From Rhododendron vialii (taxonomy: Eukaryota > Streptophyta > Magnoliopsida > Ericales > Ericaceae), in contig NC_080566.1 of NCBI RefSeq assembly GCF_030253575.1, positions 9,929,501-9,993,500 of the forward strand: DNA of 64,000 nucleotides, given 5' to 3'. The notes beneath the pieces were generated by a model, which did not search any database, was not told the origin of the DNA, and saw only the letters and a program-made list of their open reading frames with translations. Positions 21,583 to 34,254 of the stretch are shown here, in pieces. Both the position numbers and the translations under genes were made by a program. Numbering within the stretch: position 1 is the stretch's first letter; every line of letters starts with the position of its first letter.

Positions 21583-23520
21583 GTGCGAGCAACTCTCAAG
21601 AGCACTTACCGAAAAAAAAAAACTCTCCAGAGCTTCTCTCTTCCTAGAGAGGGAAAGTTTTCTTGCCTTATTAATTTCCTTTTCTTTTCCAAGCCACTCT
21701 GCTTTCTCCGTCCTCTCCATTTTCTTCTCTCCTCCTCCTCTCCTACCTAAATGGCTGCGAGATGGTCAAGGAAGTCTCACATTCTCCCCATTATTTTACG
21801 ACTACAGAGACCCAGATTTGGAGTTCTAGATTCTAGATCTGGGTACTGGTTCTTGAAATCGGTTAGCTAGGGCAGCGGTTTTTGAGCTCTCCAACAGTGA
21901 CGATGAAAGCGTAATGATGCAAATTGATACTACGACAGGACCAAATCTAGTAGCGATCCTCCACCCACCTCCACGAGCAAGAGTGATGGGTCTGAAATCG
22001 GAGCTGAACGACTTTTCTTGAGTTTTGTTTTGTTGTCGTGATTGTAATTTTGTTCTTGTTTAATGTTTGAAAAAAGTCTAGGAGAGACGAGAAGGGAAAT
22101 TTCTGCACTGGCTTGGTGTGTGCAGAGTGCATGTGGATAGAGAGAGAGCATCCTATAATTGTGGTATTTCAAAATAAATAAATAAATCATTGGGTAGGCG
22201 CACATATAAATTGGTAAAGTTTTTCAAATAAAAAGTACTAGAACTTTAAAGTAATTTTAAAATTCGAGCTAGGCGGTCATCCGGTATATTCGCTCCTTGA
22301 TCCGTCCGTCGTTGCTCTTTAGCACCTGCTGGTTTTTCTTTAGGTTTCTTTTTTTTTTTTAAGTCATGGATAAGATAAAAAAATTCATGAAAGAAGGCTT
22401 TTTTATAACGGTCTTACTATTGTCAGTCCACTGGGCTGACGATAAATACATTAGAAGACAACAAAAACACGTATGCTTCCTAAAAATAGCACAACATTAT
22501 TATCCTAAAACATCCTAACATACGTGTGTAACATATACACTAGCAAAAACAGAAATAAAGTAAATAAACAAAAATCAAAATGAACAATTTTTCATTTACC
22601 TTGAATACAAAAGAAAGCCCTAACCACCCCCCTAGCTCACACACACACTTTAAAAATAAATAAAATTTTAAGAAATTAAAGATGGTATATAGTTGGAGGC
22701 TTAGGAAGTCTCATTATATCTGAAATTAAAATTTTAAGAAATTTTAAGCTCTCTTTCTTTTTCTTTTTTTGTAATAGAAGGTGCATTAAGAAACTTAAAC
22801 GGATACAAGTCAGTGGTATTCAACTCCTTACAATATTTGAACTAACAATACAACTAGGAATCGAATACTAAATATGAAAATCTCCAACAGAAATGGGTGC
22901 ATCTTTTGTTAGAGCATCCGCACATTAATTAGATTCGCGCAGTAAACATGCACAGTAGATATGGTTGATGGTCAAAGCTTCAAACCTCTTCATGAGGACC
23001 CTGTAGTCAAAAATAATATATTACTAGAGAAAATCTTATTAACAGAGCCTTTGTAAATAAGATTATGATGCTCAATTTCGATCGTTCAAAAGTCTTTTGA
23101 ACGATGCGGATTAAAAACAATCTAATAGAGGTGATAGATACCTATTATCAGTCAAAATTTAAAAGCAGATCTCAATCATTAATTGCTGAAACAGACGGAT
23201 GTGATCGGGCAGGTTGTGTGAATAAGTCATACTCATATTACTAAGGGGATGATCATCAATATTATATTGGGCAAGAAGTTGTGCGATAATCAAAGCATCC
23301 GCTTCTATGATCAACAGTGCACTCTCTCTGTTCTCCAATTTCCCCTCCTCTTGACGAATTACTGTGGCGATTAAAGAATAGAATGCTGTGAGTATAATAT
23401 TTCAGGAACAGAGCTTTCACACCTCTCTGTGACAACTTGATTTTGTAAAGAAATTTGAAATTTCAATTGTTTCCGAAATTGTAAAGCTCTGAAAGGGGGA
23501 GAAAAAAAAGATCACGTATG
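21583..23520. other. intergenic, no gene seen
   Basis: It contains pyrimidine-rich sequence (21600-21760) and short frames (21930-22205) without recognised product. The rest is AT-rich. No element boundaries could be set. Confidence 0.45.
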
Positions 23521-24071
23521 GCTCCGTTTGTTTGAATGACAAATATATTTCATAAAAGTATGTGTCTTATGTTTAATACTTTACTGTAAATTAGTTACCG
23601 ATAATTTTTTAGTATTTTCACTGTTTGGCTGATACAACTATACAAGGAGTTGCCATGGTTTGTTGTGTATGTAGCCACCAGTTGTTGCCCAAGGTACCTT
23701 TGGTATAGAATGTAGCGTATGGAAAATTATTCAATGCCTCTGGGGTACCGACACGTGGTGTTACAAACTCTTTATTTTGTGTAAAGCCCACACAAATGTG
23801 TGATAGAGAAGAGTTTGTGTGATAGATAAAGAGTTTGGGACACCGCCACGTAGTTTCGCAAAGGGCATGGAATAATTACTCCAAGTGTATTTGTTCATTG
23901 ACTCGATGGAGGGGATGGACGCTTCCTCAACTCAGAAAACAATTTACGAGCTTTCTTCTCGGGAGTCATTTTATGCCATAAAATAATTTACAGAGCATTT
24001 GTGCAGCCAAATTGACAAAAATGTGTAAAGTAATTTTGCTGAAAATATTTTACGGCCAAACAAACAGAGCT
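23521..24071. mobile_element. MITE-like element with GGCTCCGTTTGTTTG ends
   Basis: The left end GGCTCCGTTTGTTTG and right end CCAAACAAACAGAGC are inverted repeats enclosing about 550 bp of non-coding DNA. The TGTTTG-type termini resemble common plant hAT-related MITEs. No clean target duplication was seen. Confidence 0.5.
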
Positions 24072-24169
24072 TATATGTTGATTTTACTTGTAGAGTTTCA
24101 CACAACCCCACTTTTATTTGCCATTTTACTCACAATTTCCTGCAAATACCGATTGCGCATTTGCACCAC

Positions 24170-25002
24170 GGACGCGGGGGCTCTGCTGCCCAGGGGTGGG
24201 CAGCAGCCCCTGCCCACACTCACACACACTCACACACGGCACCGTTTCGTTAAAGAAAAAAAAAAAACTCTTCCGCTTGCAATCCTAAGGAGCAGGAACG
24301 TGATTATGAGAGCCTTAGAGTTAGAATTTAATTATGTCTCTTTAGAATAATATGATCAGAATAATAAGATCTTCACGTCAATTCAAACGGATTGAAAATT
24401 GGAGCACTTAATTTTTTAATCATATTTTTTAATATATAAACGGTCTAAAAAATTAAGTGTGCCACTTTTTAATTCGTTTGAACAAGTACGAATATCTTAT
24501 TATTCTAATCATATTATTTTAAAGAGATATAATTAATTTTTGTCTCTAGGACTCTCATAATTAAGTATCTGCTCTTTATTTAGGATCCTGTAGATCAGAA
24601 ACGTGATTATGAGAGTCCTATAGACAAAAGTTAATTATATCTCTTTAAAATAATATGATTAGAATAATAAGATATTCGTACTTGTTCAAACGAATTAAAA
24701 AGTGGCACACTTAATTTAATTTTTTAGACCGTTTATATATTAAAAAATATGATTAAAAAATTAAGTGCTCCAATTTTCAATCCGTTTGAATTGACGTGAA
24801 GATCTTATTATTCTGATCATATTATTCTAAAGAGACATAATTAAATTTTAACTCTAAAGCTCTCATAATCACGTTTCTGCTCCTTAAAATTGCAAGCGGA
24901 AGAATTTTTTTTTTTCTTTTAACAAAACGGTGCCGTGTGTGAGTGTGTGTGAGTGTGGGCAGGGGCTGCTGCCCACCCCTGGGCAGCAGAGCCCCCGCGT
25001 CC
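24170..25002. mobile_element. 833-bp nested foldback element, Mutator-like (9-bp target duplication)
   Basis: The element starts GGACGCGGGGGCTCTGCTGC and ends with its exact inverse. The whole 833 bp is a near-perfect palindrome with its centre near 24586. The 9-bp sequence TTGCACCAC is directly repeated on both flanks (24161-24169 and 25003-25011), the size expected for Mutator superfamily insertion. Each half (about 24285-24585 and its mirror) is itself an imperfect palindrome built on GTGATTATGAGAG...CTCTCATAAT, so the structure is an inverted dimer of a foldback unit inside GC-rich outer arms. No coding frame is supported. Confidence 0.88.
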
Positions 25003-25293
25003 TTGCACCACCCACTAGCTTCTTCTTTTTTGACATTCTTTTAATCTTCAGTTACTGTGAAAGATAAAGAGTGAGACCCACCGCTCTAGGGTCACCAGGG
25101 TACGGGCCCCACTGCACATTTTTCTACTTAAAATTGGCAGTTTTTTTCTTTATAATTTATATTGCAAATAGTTTTAGTTTTACTTGAAATTGGTAGTTTT
25201 AAAAATGTTGCCAATAATTTAAAGCAAGACACGTGTTATTTGATCAAATACTTATCAAAATAAGAATGATTTGCTTTAATTGTTATAAATGTA

Positions 25294-25432
25294 GGGTAAT
25301 GATAATGTCAAAACTGTTTTTGTTGGTGCCAAAAGTTCAGCGCATATAGTCTTGTACATTACACATGGTACAAGCCTTTTGTGTATTAGAGTTTTGGCAC
25401 CAACAAAAACAGTTTTGGCATTATCATTTTCC
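25294..25432. mobile_element. short foldback MITE
   Basis: The left arm has AATGATAATG and CAAAACTGTTTTTGTTGGTG, and the right arm is its inverse (CACCAACAAAAACAGTTTTG, then CATTATCATT). The arms are about 40 bp around a 60-bp loop. Confidence 0.7.
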
Positions 25433-26013
25433 TAAAAATAAGTCCCACAAAACCAATATTTCTGATCATCGAAGTAAAAATCGACGTGAACTTTTTGAAA
25501 AGCAAGTAATTTTCACCAAATATGGACAATGATGTTCATATTGTTTACGTGGATGAGTGAACAAAATGTACTCCAAAACTGGAAAACTCACTTTCGTTTT
25601 GCATGAAGTCACAACCGACACACAAATCACTATCGCATCGCTAACAATCATCAAGTTTTGGGTACATGGGTTGTTGTCGGGGGTTAGCTATAATTGGAGT
25701 TTTTATTTTTATAGTGCCCCTAGTGATGCATATTTTTGGCTACGCCATTATCCACAACTTTAATTTTTTCGCTTGGAAACACTTTTCTGCAAAATGTATC
25801 CAACAAAAAAAGAGACTTTTTTCTTGTAAAATTATTTGACAACAGAACACATATAAGAAAATAGTTCTCTTCCTTAACCGTACTTACCTTTTTTTTTCTT
25901 TTGAGAAAAACTTTACTTATAGTACTTTTCATGAGAATAAAATTTCTCGTGTAATATTCCTGACAATGAATGATTGGAGGTCGACAAAAAAAAAACAAAA
26001 ATTCTAACAGTAA

Positions 26014-26273
26014 GGACAATCCGTAGAGAATCATGCAGAGATAAACGCGTTTGACCCTATTTTGGATCCCGAAAAAATCTAGAAAAATATTCATAAATTT
26101 TTGAATATTATTTTATGGGGCCCTGTAAAAAATCAACTCCAGCGGATATCGGTAAGTATTACTTTTGGATAAGTAGGGGCGAAACTGAGCATTTATGGAT
26201 ATTGTTCTAGATTTTTTCGGGATCCAAATGGGGCCAAACGCGTTTGTCTCTGCGAATTATCCCTGAAGATTGT
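26014..26273. mobile_element. MITE with about 60-bp inverted ends
   Basis: GCAGAGATAAACGCGTTTG with GGATCCCGAAAAAATCTAGA on the left matches the inverse of TCTAGATTTTTTCGGGATCC and AAACGCGTTTGTCTCTGC on the right. It lies about 250 bp upstream of the 5' leader of the next gene, so it might carry promoter or leader sequence. Confidence 0.7.
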
Positions 26274-26512
26274 CTCTGCTATGAGCAGGGCTGAAAAAAA
26301 AAGTGTAATTCTAAAGGGACCGAATCATACATATGACTTATATGAGATTTAGAGTGGGCCTCGCGTCTCCGTTGGTATCAATAGACGGGTTCAAAAAAAA
26401 TGGAAATCGCAAAGAGGGTTTAAGATGGGGTTTAACTTAAAACGACATCGTTAGGCACTACGACTACTCTATCCACAAAATCACTTCTTCCTCTTCTTCT
26501 TGTTCTTCTTCT

Positions 26513-26515
<3 letters not shown>

Positions 26516-26552
<37 letters not shown>
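26516..26552 (+). repeat. CT-rich microsatellite in the 5' leader of the At4g37920-like gene
   Basis: A (CT)n run ends nine bases before the ATG at 26561, preceded by a CTTCTTCTT stretch. This is the same arrangement as at the RSL gene. Confidence 0.85.
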
Positions 26553-26556
<4 letters not shown>

Positions 26557-26560
26557 TAAC

Positions 26561-29500
26561 ATGGGATTCGAAGCATCGATCTCTGCCACCAACCCATCTC
26601 TCTTCAATCCCACCTTCTTCAATTTCAGTGCAGAAATACACACATCTTCCAAAATCCCAGCCATACCCTCTTCATATCTCACGTTGCGCTCTAACCACCC
26701 TCATTCCTTTTATAATCCAAGAAAATCACCACCACCAACAACAATAGCAAGCGCCTTCAGTCCTCGCACCATCCTCTACAAAACCCGTAAGTCCTTTAAA
26801 AATGTTTACCCCCATATGGGTGTTGAATCTGCACCATACTTTTCACTTTCTAGATAAATTACTGGGTAGAAATTTGGGGTTCCCAGAATAATTCTGGCAG
26901 AATTGTTGAGTTGCAAAATTGGGTACCTTGTAGTAGGGCTGCAAACCAACTGAGCTGTTCGCGAGTAGCTCGAGGCTCAGCTTGTTGGTAGAGTAAACGA
27001 GTCGAACTCGAGGTTGCTGTAACCCGGCTTGATTATAATAGCTTAGCTCGTTTATAGAAGCTTGTGTAGTAAACGAACAGAACGGAGCTCGAACACCTCG
27101 ATGATAAACACTCCCAGCTCAAGCTTGAGCATGTTAAAGCTCGGCTTGGCTCCTTTGCAGCCTTATCTCAAAGTATCGATTGCAAGTGTTTGTGATGTCC
27201 ATAAAAATTGGATTTTTTAAAACGAACTGAGCCATTCGCAAGCAGCTCGTCGCTCGGGTGGTTAGTATACGAGCCGGGCTCAAACAAGCCAAGCTTGAGT
27301 TAGCTGTTACTCGGTTTGTTTGTAGAGTCTCGGCTCATTTATAGAAGCTTAACGAACCGAGCTCGAACACCTCGATAATAAAGGAGCCCAGTCGAGCTCG
27401 ATTATTTAGGCTAAAGTTGAGCTCGAGTCGAGCTTGAGCTAGACTAGTTTTGAACGAGCCAATTTGAACACATTAAGCTCGGCTTGGCTCATTTGCAGCC
27501 TTATGGCTCGAACTATCAATTACCATGTTTGTTATGTTTTGTTTGTTTGAGAAAGAAGTGGAGCTAATATGGAGGCTAAAAGGATTTCTACAAATTAAGT
27601 TGTTTGATTATTTTTGGTGGGTGGCTTTTTAGCCATGGAAAATGCTGCCAAAGTGCATGTATTATGTGGACTAGAATCCCAGAATCTTCAATTTGGTGTT
27701 CTGGGTAATTTTCGGTGAGTTTTTAAAAGGGCGATTGTTTGTTTTGTGTGATTTTTCCATTGGTGTGACTTTGAAAATATCTTGTTCAGAACTCCGAGCG
27801 AGTAGTGTGGCCAATGCTCAGATTGAGGAGGAGCAAGTTGGGGTTAAAGTGGAGGAGCAAGTTGAAGCTGAAGTAGCTAAAGGGTATACCATGACTCAGT
27901 TTTGCGATAAGATTATTGATTTATTCTTGAATGAGAAACCCAAGACAAAAGAGTGGAGGAAGTATTTGGTGTTTAGAGAGGAGTGGAAGAAATACAGGGA
28001 TAGCTTCTACAAGCGATGTCAATCACGCGCCAAAGCTGAAAATGATTCCCAGATGAAGCAGAAATTAATTGGACTATCAGGAAAAGTAAAGAAGGTAAAA
28101 CTTACATTTATTCCTGGTATTTTACTGTGCATATTTGAGCCAAGAAGGAATAACAATAATTAAGAGCTGGTGTCCTTTAATATTTCCTTCCTGTATGTAT
28201 CTGATTTCGCCTGTTGCAGATTGATGATGAAATGGAAAGACATTCAGAACTTCTTAAAGAGTTACAGGACAGCCCTACAGATGTTAATGCAATAGTTACA
28301 CAGCGGCGCAAAGACTTCACAGAAGATTTTTTCCGTTACCTCACTCTACTTTCAGAGACAAATGATAGCTTGGAGGACCGTGATGGTAATAGTTAACTTA
28401 AGTCTTTTGACATGTTTATTCATGCTAATTTGATTTTGCAATTGGAATGGAAAATTACCAATAGGTCTACTTATTCTTCCATTGATAGTGGCATTTTGAC
28501 GCCATAGGTAGGACAATTTGTTAGAATATTGTGATGGGAATCTATTGACTTGCTCAAGAATTAGTAAATGTGTTTCATAGTTTGGTGGCTGGATAGTTGG
28601 GATTCAGTTTTAGAAGAATTGGAGATGCATTAGAGGTACTCATTTACTCTATCCAAGTTGGTAGTTCATGATACTTTTGTTAGGTCCTTTGTTATTCACG
28701 GGTGATTGTTGTAGCCCAGGGTTTGACATTTAAGAACATATTATCCACAGATCATACACCGCAGATTCGCTGTGATTGCTGAGACACAGCATGGTTGGGA
28801 ATCTGGCATTGGCAAATTGGTCATCTTTTCTTTGTATTCTCTTTTCATGCTATCAGAAACATGCTCAACTCCAAGGACGGAAACATATATTTTACTCGCT
28901 TCAGTCTGAATGCATATTTTTTTCTATAGACTGTGCAACAAAGGAAGTTTGGAATTCTGTATCTCATCTCAACAATCTTTTCAGTAGTAAGAAATGTGCC
29001 CAAGCAGCACATCCTAGGCTCCTAAAAAATCTGAATTTCTGAACTCGCAGTTTAAAATCCAGACCATTAAGATTATTTCCCATCATTAAGTTGATTTTAT
29101 TCTGTTAGTCAATTCTGATTGTAAGGGCTTCCAGCTATGAGCATCTACTTCAATGTCACCTATAGCCATTAGCCACTAATGAACTCATTTTCCAAGTTGC
29201 AAGTGATGCAATGTTTTGCATCTCTTAGGGGAAGTCATTTGAAGTTCTAAGCTCTCTTTACCCTTATCCTTTGATGGTCTTTGTTTGTAGGAGACAATGA
29301 AAGTATTCTCAAATCCAATAGAAAACATTTTTCTTGGGCTAAAGTTAGTTTTAGTCTTTAGGAACTATGGTGATTCAGAAATGCATCATTTAGAACTACT
29401 TTTCTGTTGCCTATTTCCTAGTGATTTGATCCCATCTTGTATCTCTTTTTCTTCTGTCATTTTTTTTCAAATGAAACACCAGAGATAATTCCTGTGCTTT

Positions 29501-32500
29501 TTATTGATTAATTTGCAGTGCATTTTGCTAATATTTTATTTTAGCACTTCTCCACAGCTCATAGTTTCCATTCTCCTTTGCCTTGCACCTTTTACGTCCT
29601 TTATCTGCATTCAAAAAAGGGTGAATTTCTTTTTTATATATCTTCTCAGTGAAACCTGAAATTACCGCAACCAAAAGAGAGCAGAAGAATTTAAAGAAGA
29701 TTAACCCATGTTTCCTGATTCTCTATTGGAAAAACAACCTGCTTGTATCAAGAAAGAACTGATAAAACCCCCACAAAAGAAATTATGTAATGCATCAAGT
29801 TTAGCTAGCTAATACTACCGATGTACCATTTGTTTTGGCAGCGGTGGCCAGACTTGGGGCTAGATGCTTGTCTGCAGTCTCTGCCTTTGATAATACACTA
29901 GAAATAGTTGACACATTGGATACCGCCCAAGCCAAATTTGATGACATCCTGAGCTCTCCATCCATGGATGTGGCATGTGAGAAGATTAAAAGTCTTGCCA
30001 AGGGAAAGGCACTTGACTCCTCTTTGATTTTAATGATAAACAGTGCTTGGGCTGCAGCAAAGGAGTCCTCCACCATGAGTAATGAGGTATGTATGGCAAC
30101 TCTCTAACGCTCTGGGTTAACAATGCATTTTTCCTTAAGCTATTGGTTCATGCATTACAATATGCATGAACAAGGCAGATATGAATCGGATGTGTATGAT
30201 AAAGTGGATCTTTTTCACATGAAACTCACTAGCTCTGCATGCATAATTCCGGTTCATTTCTCATGTAGTAACAAAAAAAGCTGTTATTTTCTCTTTCTTT
30301 GGCTTCAGTTATTGATTTTAGTGTCACGGGCATTAACTTTAGTGGTAAGATACTAAAGCAACAGCGGCTAGTTATATGTCAAAGTTCTGTTTTGCATCTG
30401 ATGAAGCAATTTTTTTGGTTAAAGAACACGGAGACCCCCTCAACTATTTCTTCTTCCCACGGAGACCCCCTAACATTTAAAATCGTCCATACAGATCCCC
30501 TCAACTATAACCATTAACCAATCAGCACCTTTCTGTCAAAAAGACCGTTAAGATGAAGAGGTCAGCGTGGACATTTTTTGTTTTATAGATGAGGGGTCAG
30601 TGTAGGCGATTTTAAGGGATAGAATCATTATTTCCCCTCATTCCGTTAACAGAGTTAACCAATTTTTTTATTTCATATAGTTGGGGGGGTCTCTGTATAG
30701 GCGGTTTTAAATGTTAGGGGGTCTCCATGAGAAAAATTGATAGTTGAGAGGGTCTCCGTGTACTTTCACCATTTTTTTTATAATCCGCATCTGATGAAAC
30801 AATTTCTGCAACTAGTAATGGAGTTAAGTATCTACCAATCCACCCTCCTAGACCCGTGGAGGCAATATTTTATAGTGGCCTTTAAATTTGAAGGCTATTG
30901 TTGGAAGATGAATGTTGACGTTGCCAGCTAGGCTATCCCTGAAAGCTGATCGCGGTGGTACCAGGAATTTGAGATCAAATCCTTCCTTCATCCAGGCTGG
31001 GCAGTCACGGGCAGGTGTAAGACAACCCTCCATTGTGTAGACTACAATTTGTAGACAACTAAATAGAGAGAATTAAATATAAGAAAAGCTTTATGAAATT
31101 TGGAGAGGAACTAAAAACAGAAACGCTGCTTCAGAGTCAATTTTATTATTCCATTGGAATTCTGAAGGAAATTATCAGCCACAACTGATAGAGTACATCA
31201 AACATTTGTACATCACTATTCTTCAACTTTGTACACTACTATTCTTCAAGTTGAATATGATTTTATATATTCAACACAGCAGATAATATGAATGTCAGAA
31301 ATTTGGAAAAAGTTATTATAGCATTCAACTCACTTTCGTGAGACCTATTGCCAATCATTCTTGGGACATATTGTTAGAGTATTGAGGCTGTATAAATTTG
31401 GTTGGTGACCAATTGATTGAGAGCTCTATGGTGCTGTAAATTAGTATTCAAAAAATTGCTAGGCGCTAGTCGGGCGGAAGACTGGTGCCTAGTGCCTAGG
31501 GTCCAACCCCTAGAATTAAATTGGCCCCGCCTAGGACTGGCTTTTAGAACAGAGGCCGTAATGTTAATGTTATCCCCAGTGGAATATGATTCCATCAGTC
31601 ACATGCCAGGTGTTACATTCTTGGGCTAGTTGATCTCTAGTGCTTGTTTTGAACCGTGGTTTTTTGTTTTTTGGTGGTTTAATGTAGTCTTCAGAAGCTC
31701 AATTCACAGCAGGTACATTTGCTTGAAGTCACCAACTTAAGAGCTGCCATAGTGCTATCTAAGAAGCATGGATACGAACATCGACACGGACACGGGACAT
31801 GACAATTCTAGATAAATGAGGACACAGACACGGCAAGGGACACGGAAAAAATATGTAATCTGTAGGTTAGATGTGCAATTGTTAGTCATATGAACAGCCC
31901 ATATGGAAACAACCAAAACCAATAGTACTATCTTTACAACTCTTATTGTTTTCTTTTTAAGTTTTGCAAATTCAATGAAGTTTTTATTTGGTTAAAATTC
32001 ATTTATTCGCTTTTTTTTCTTATACTTTTGGAATATCATACCTCTGAAATAAGCTTTCAATATGAAGAATTGATCCCTGTCAGCTGAGACATGGGTTGTC
32101 CCTGTGTGTCTCCTACTTAAAGATAATTGAGTTTATTGGACAAGCCAGGTGGCATGTGCTATGCGTGTCTTCGGAGTGTCCAACACAGATACAGGAAGCA
32201 GTTAGAAGTGTCGGAGCTTCATAGGCTGCCATTCTTTAGCTGAAATAGTTAACTGCCCATAAAATTCTTCTTTTGATATCTTGGGTCCACATAATAGTAT
32301 TACTTTCCATACAATAATTGATAATTCCTCAATATGGCCTTTTTTCCGATGCCTTTACATCATGACCTCTATATGGACATTCTATGCCTTAGAATAGCAC
32401 TTAAATCATTTTAGAGGCTGTGTAAGACTCACTGGAATGTGATGGTGTAACTTTCTGTTCTTTCATGTAAGATGAAATGTAACAAATATTGAAGCATAAC

Positions 32501-33249
32501 TACCACTTCAGGTAACCGTGACCAAGATGGGAAATATGAGTGCCACTGAACATGTTTGAAGTTGATCACAGAATATGGGTGGACATAAGCAACAAAACCC
32601 TTGTCCTCCCCTGCTTAACCTTATACTTTTTAATTTGAGATTTAGTATCGTTATTGCCTCGCTTTGCTCTTTATAATGCTTTTGCTTAAGTTCTAGTTTG
32701 TTTTCATTTATCCTTGAGCTTTGACCTTTCATGTGTAGGTCAAAGACATAATGTATCAGTTGTACAAAGCTACAAAGAGCAGTCTAAGGAGCATTGTGCC
32801 CAAAGAGATAAAGCTACTGAAGTACTTGCTGAACATCACCGATCCTGAAGAGAGATTCTCGGCAATGGCTACTGCTTTCTGCCCTGGAGATGAACGCGAT
32901 GTGAAGGACCAAGATGTTATATACACGTAAGAAAGCTTCACGCATCACCCTCCATCTTGCCTTTCGATTGCTATAAGTCATGATATTGTAATGCTGTTAT
33001 TATCATGTTGTCATTTATGATGTTCCCGTTTTGTGGTGGAGCAGAACTCCCAAGGAGCTGCACAAGTGGGTTAAGATCATGCTTGATGCATACCATCTCA
33101 ATAAAGAAGAGACTGATATTAGGGAAGCCAAGCGGATGTCCCAACCTATTGTCATGCAAAGGCTCTTTATCATCATGGAAACAATTGAAGAGGAGTACTT
33201 AGCAAAAGGCGTTAAAACAGAAGATGACTCAGAGTCCGAGGAATTGTAA
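26561..33249 (+). CDS. plastid-targeted protein of the At4g37920 family
   Basis: Six exons join in frame: 26561-26786, 27790-28094, 28220-28385, 29842-30086, 32739-32926, 33045-33249, giving 444 aa, close to the Arabidopsis length. Exon 1 (75 codons) is rich in Ser, Thr, Pro and basic residues with few acids, typical of a chloroplast transit peptide. Exon 2 has an acidic linker, then MTQFCDKIIDLFLNEKPKTK and a basic helix. Exon 4 has VARLGARCLSAVSAFDN. Exon 5 has YLLNITDPEERFSAMATAF. Exon 6 has TPKELHKWVKIMLDAYHLNK and ends in an acidic DDSESEEL tail. The family is conserved in land plants and annotated as chloroplastic with no settled biochemical function, and I propose none. Introns hold GCTCG repeats (intron 1) and a MITE (intron 4). 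No damage was seen. Confidence 0.88.
26935..27515. repeat. two copies of the GCTCG-rich repeat in intron 1 of the At4g37920-like gene
   Basis: Two related units (about 26935-27180 and 27225-27515) share AACTGAGC(T/C)(A/G)TTCGC near the start and CGGCTTGGCTC(C/A)TTTGCAGCCTTAT at the end. They are short-period GC-rich repeats (CGAGCTCGA, GAGCTCGA) and belong to the dispersed family listed at 35.05 and 54.9 kb. Confidence 0.65.
30418..30770. mobile_element. MITE with long inverted ends in intron 4 of the At4g37920-like gene
   Basis: ACACGGAGACCCCCTCAACTA at 30426 matches the inverse of TAGTTGAGAGGGTCTCCGTGT ending at 30761. The inner words (ACCCCCTAACATTTAAAA versus TTTTAAATGTTAGGGGGT) extend the inverted repeat to about 60 bp. 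A related half-element, rich in CACCCCC phrases, lies at 63.7 kb. Confidence 0.75.
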
Positions 33250-34190
33250 AGGTACTGATGTCACTCTTATATCTATCTCATTCACAACTACTATGTACTA
33301 CGGTTGGAATTGTAATCTTGTAAAGAATTCCTAAATTGTGAAGTGTGAAGCCCTTGACCCAAAGAAATCTATGTCCTGGGCTGTGAAGGCAGTCCTGTAC
33401 CCACTATGGAGGGTGAGAAGAGAACATTGGCGTCGGTATTGGGTTGGCATGGTATGGTGTATCCTCATCATTTCCTCGTTTATACTTCATTAAGCGGGCA
33501 TTGGTATCTACTCCGTAGAGTTTTGGCTCGATGGAATGCCATGACACATAATCAGAAGAAGAGTACGGCACATCACAGTCGGGTTGGATTGGTTGTGGTG
33601 TATGTATGTTAAGGGAGCAAAGTCCATACCATGTGTAGTCAAAATTGGATTGTACAATCTATTTGCCGTTTAGTCCAGTACTAAACAGGCTTTACAATTG
33701 CGGCAAGCATAGAGATGACATCATTAGAAAGAATTGTCCATGAGAATAACGTGGCGATCCCAATTTTTGCAATTTATAGTTTTTTCGCGTCCTGATGTTT
33801 TACTTCAGGGTTCCAATTAAGACCATGTCATTCTGCATACAATACATCTATGTTCCTTCATTATGGATAAAGAAATGTTAGGGAACTGCAAATGCGTACG
33901 AAAAATCACTCGTACTCGCAAGGGGTTAGGGTTCCACACCAAGTTTTGCAAGGGACCTATTCCATTGTGCTGCAGAAAAAGATTTCTTGTAGTGATAAGA
34001 CGATAGGTCATTTTCGTGCACACAGAAAAAGGCCAAACAATGTAATGTGATCCACTGCCAAAACCCATGTCGTTTACTCCAATTCTTTTACAATAATTGA
34101 GTTCACTTAAATGCACAATGAATCTCGGCAGGGGCCACGTTTGTCTTCTTTGTAGTGTTTCAATTTTATCGGATGTTCCCGAAGGAACAA
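33250..34190. other. 3' flank of the At4g37920-like gene, no further gene seen
   Basis: Probable 3' UTR followed by spacer. Open frames here are short and lack recognisable products. Confidence 0.45.
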
Positions 34191-34193
34191 AAA

Positions 34194-34245
34194 GGGGTGC
34201 AACATGAAGACTTCCCAGGAGGTCACCTATCCTAGTACTACTCTC
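34194..34245 (-). pseudogene. 5S rRNA 3'-half fragment
   Basis: On the minus strand, GAGAGTAGTACTAGGATAGG runs directly into GTGACCTCCTGGGAAGTCTT and then CATGTTGCACCCC, followed by TTTTT. This matches the 3' part of plant 5S rRNA with about three changes and keeps a T-run like a Pol III terminator. The 5' half is missing: upstream GGGCACTAAAT may be a scrap of it joined by a deletion. It is too short to be a working 5S gene. It could be a 5S-derived SINE or a decayed Cassandra-type TRIM LTR. Confidence 0.82.
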
Positions 34246-34254
34246 ATTTAGTGC

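Noticed and set aside
26432-26682. Minus-strand Arg/Glu-rich frames
   Set aside because: Shadow of the CT-rich leader and exon 1 of the At4g37920-like gene.
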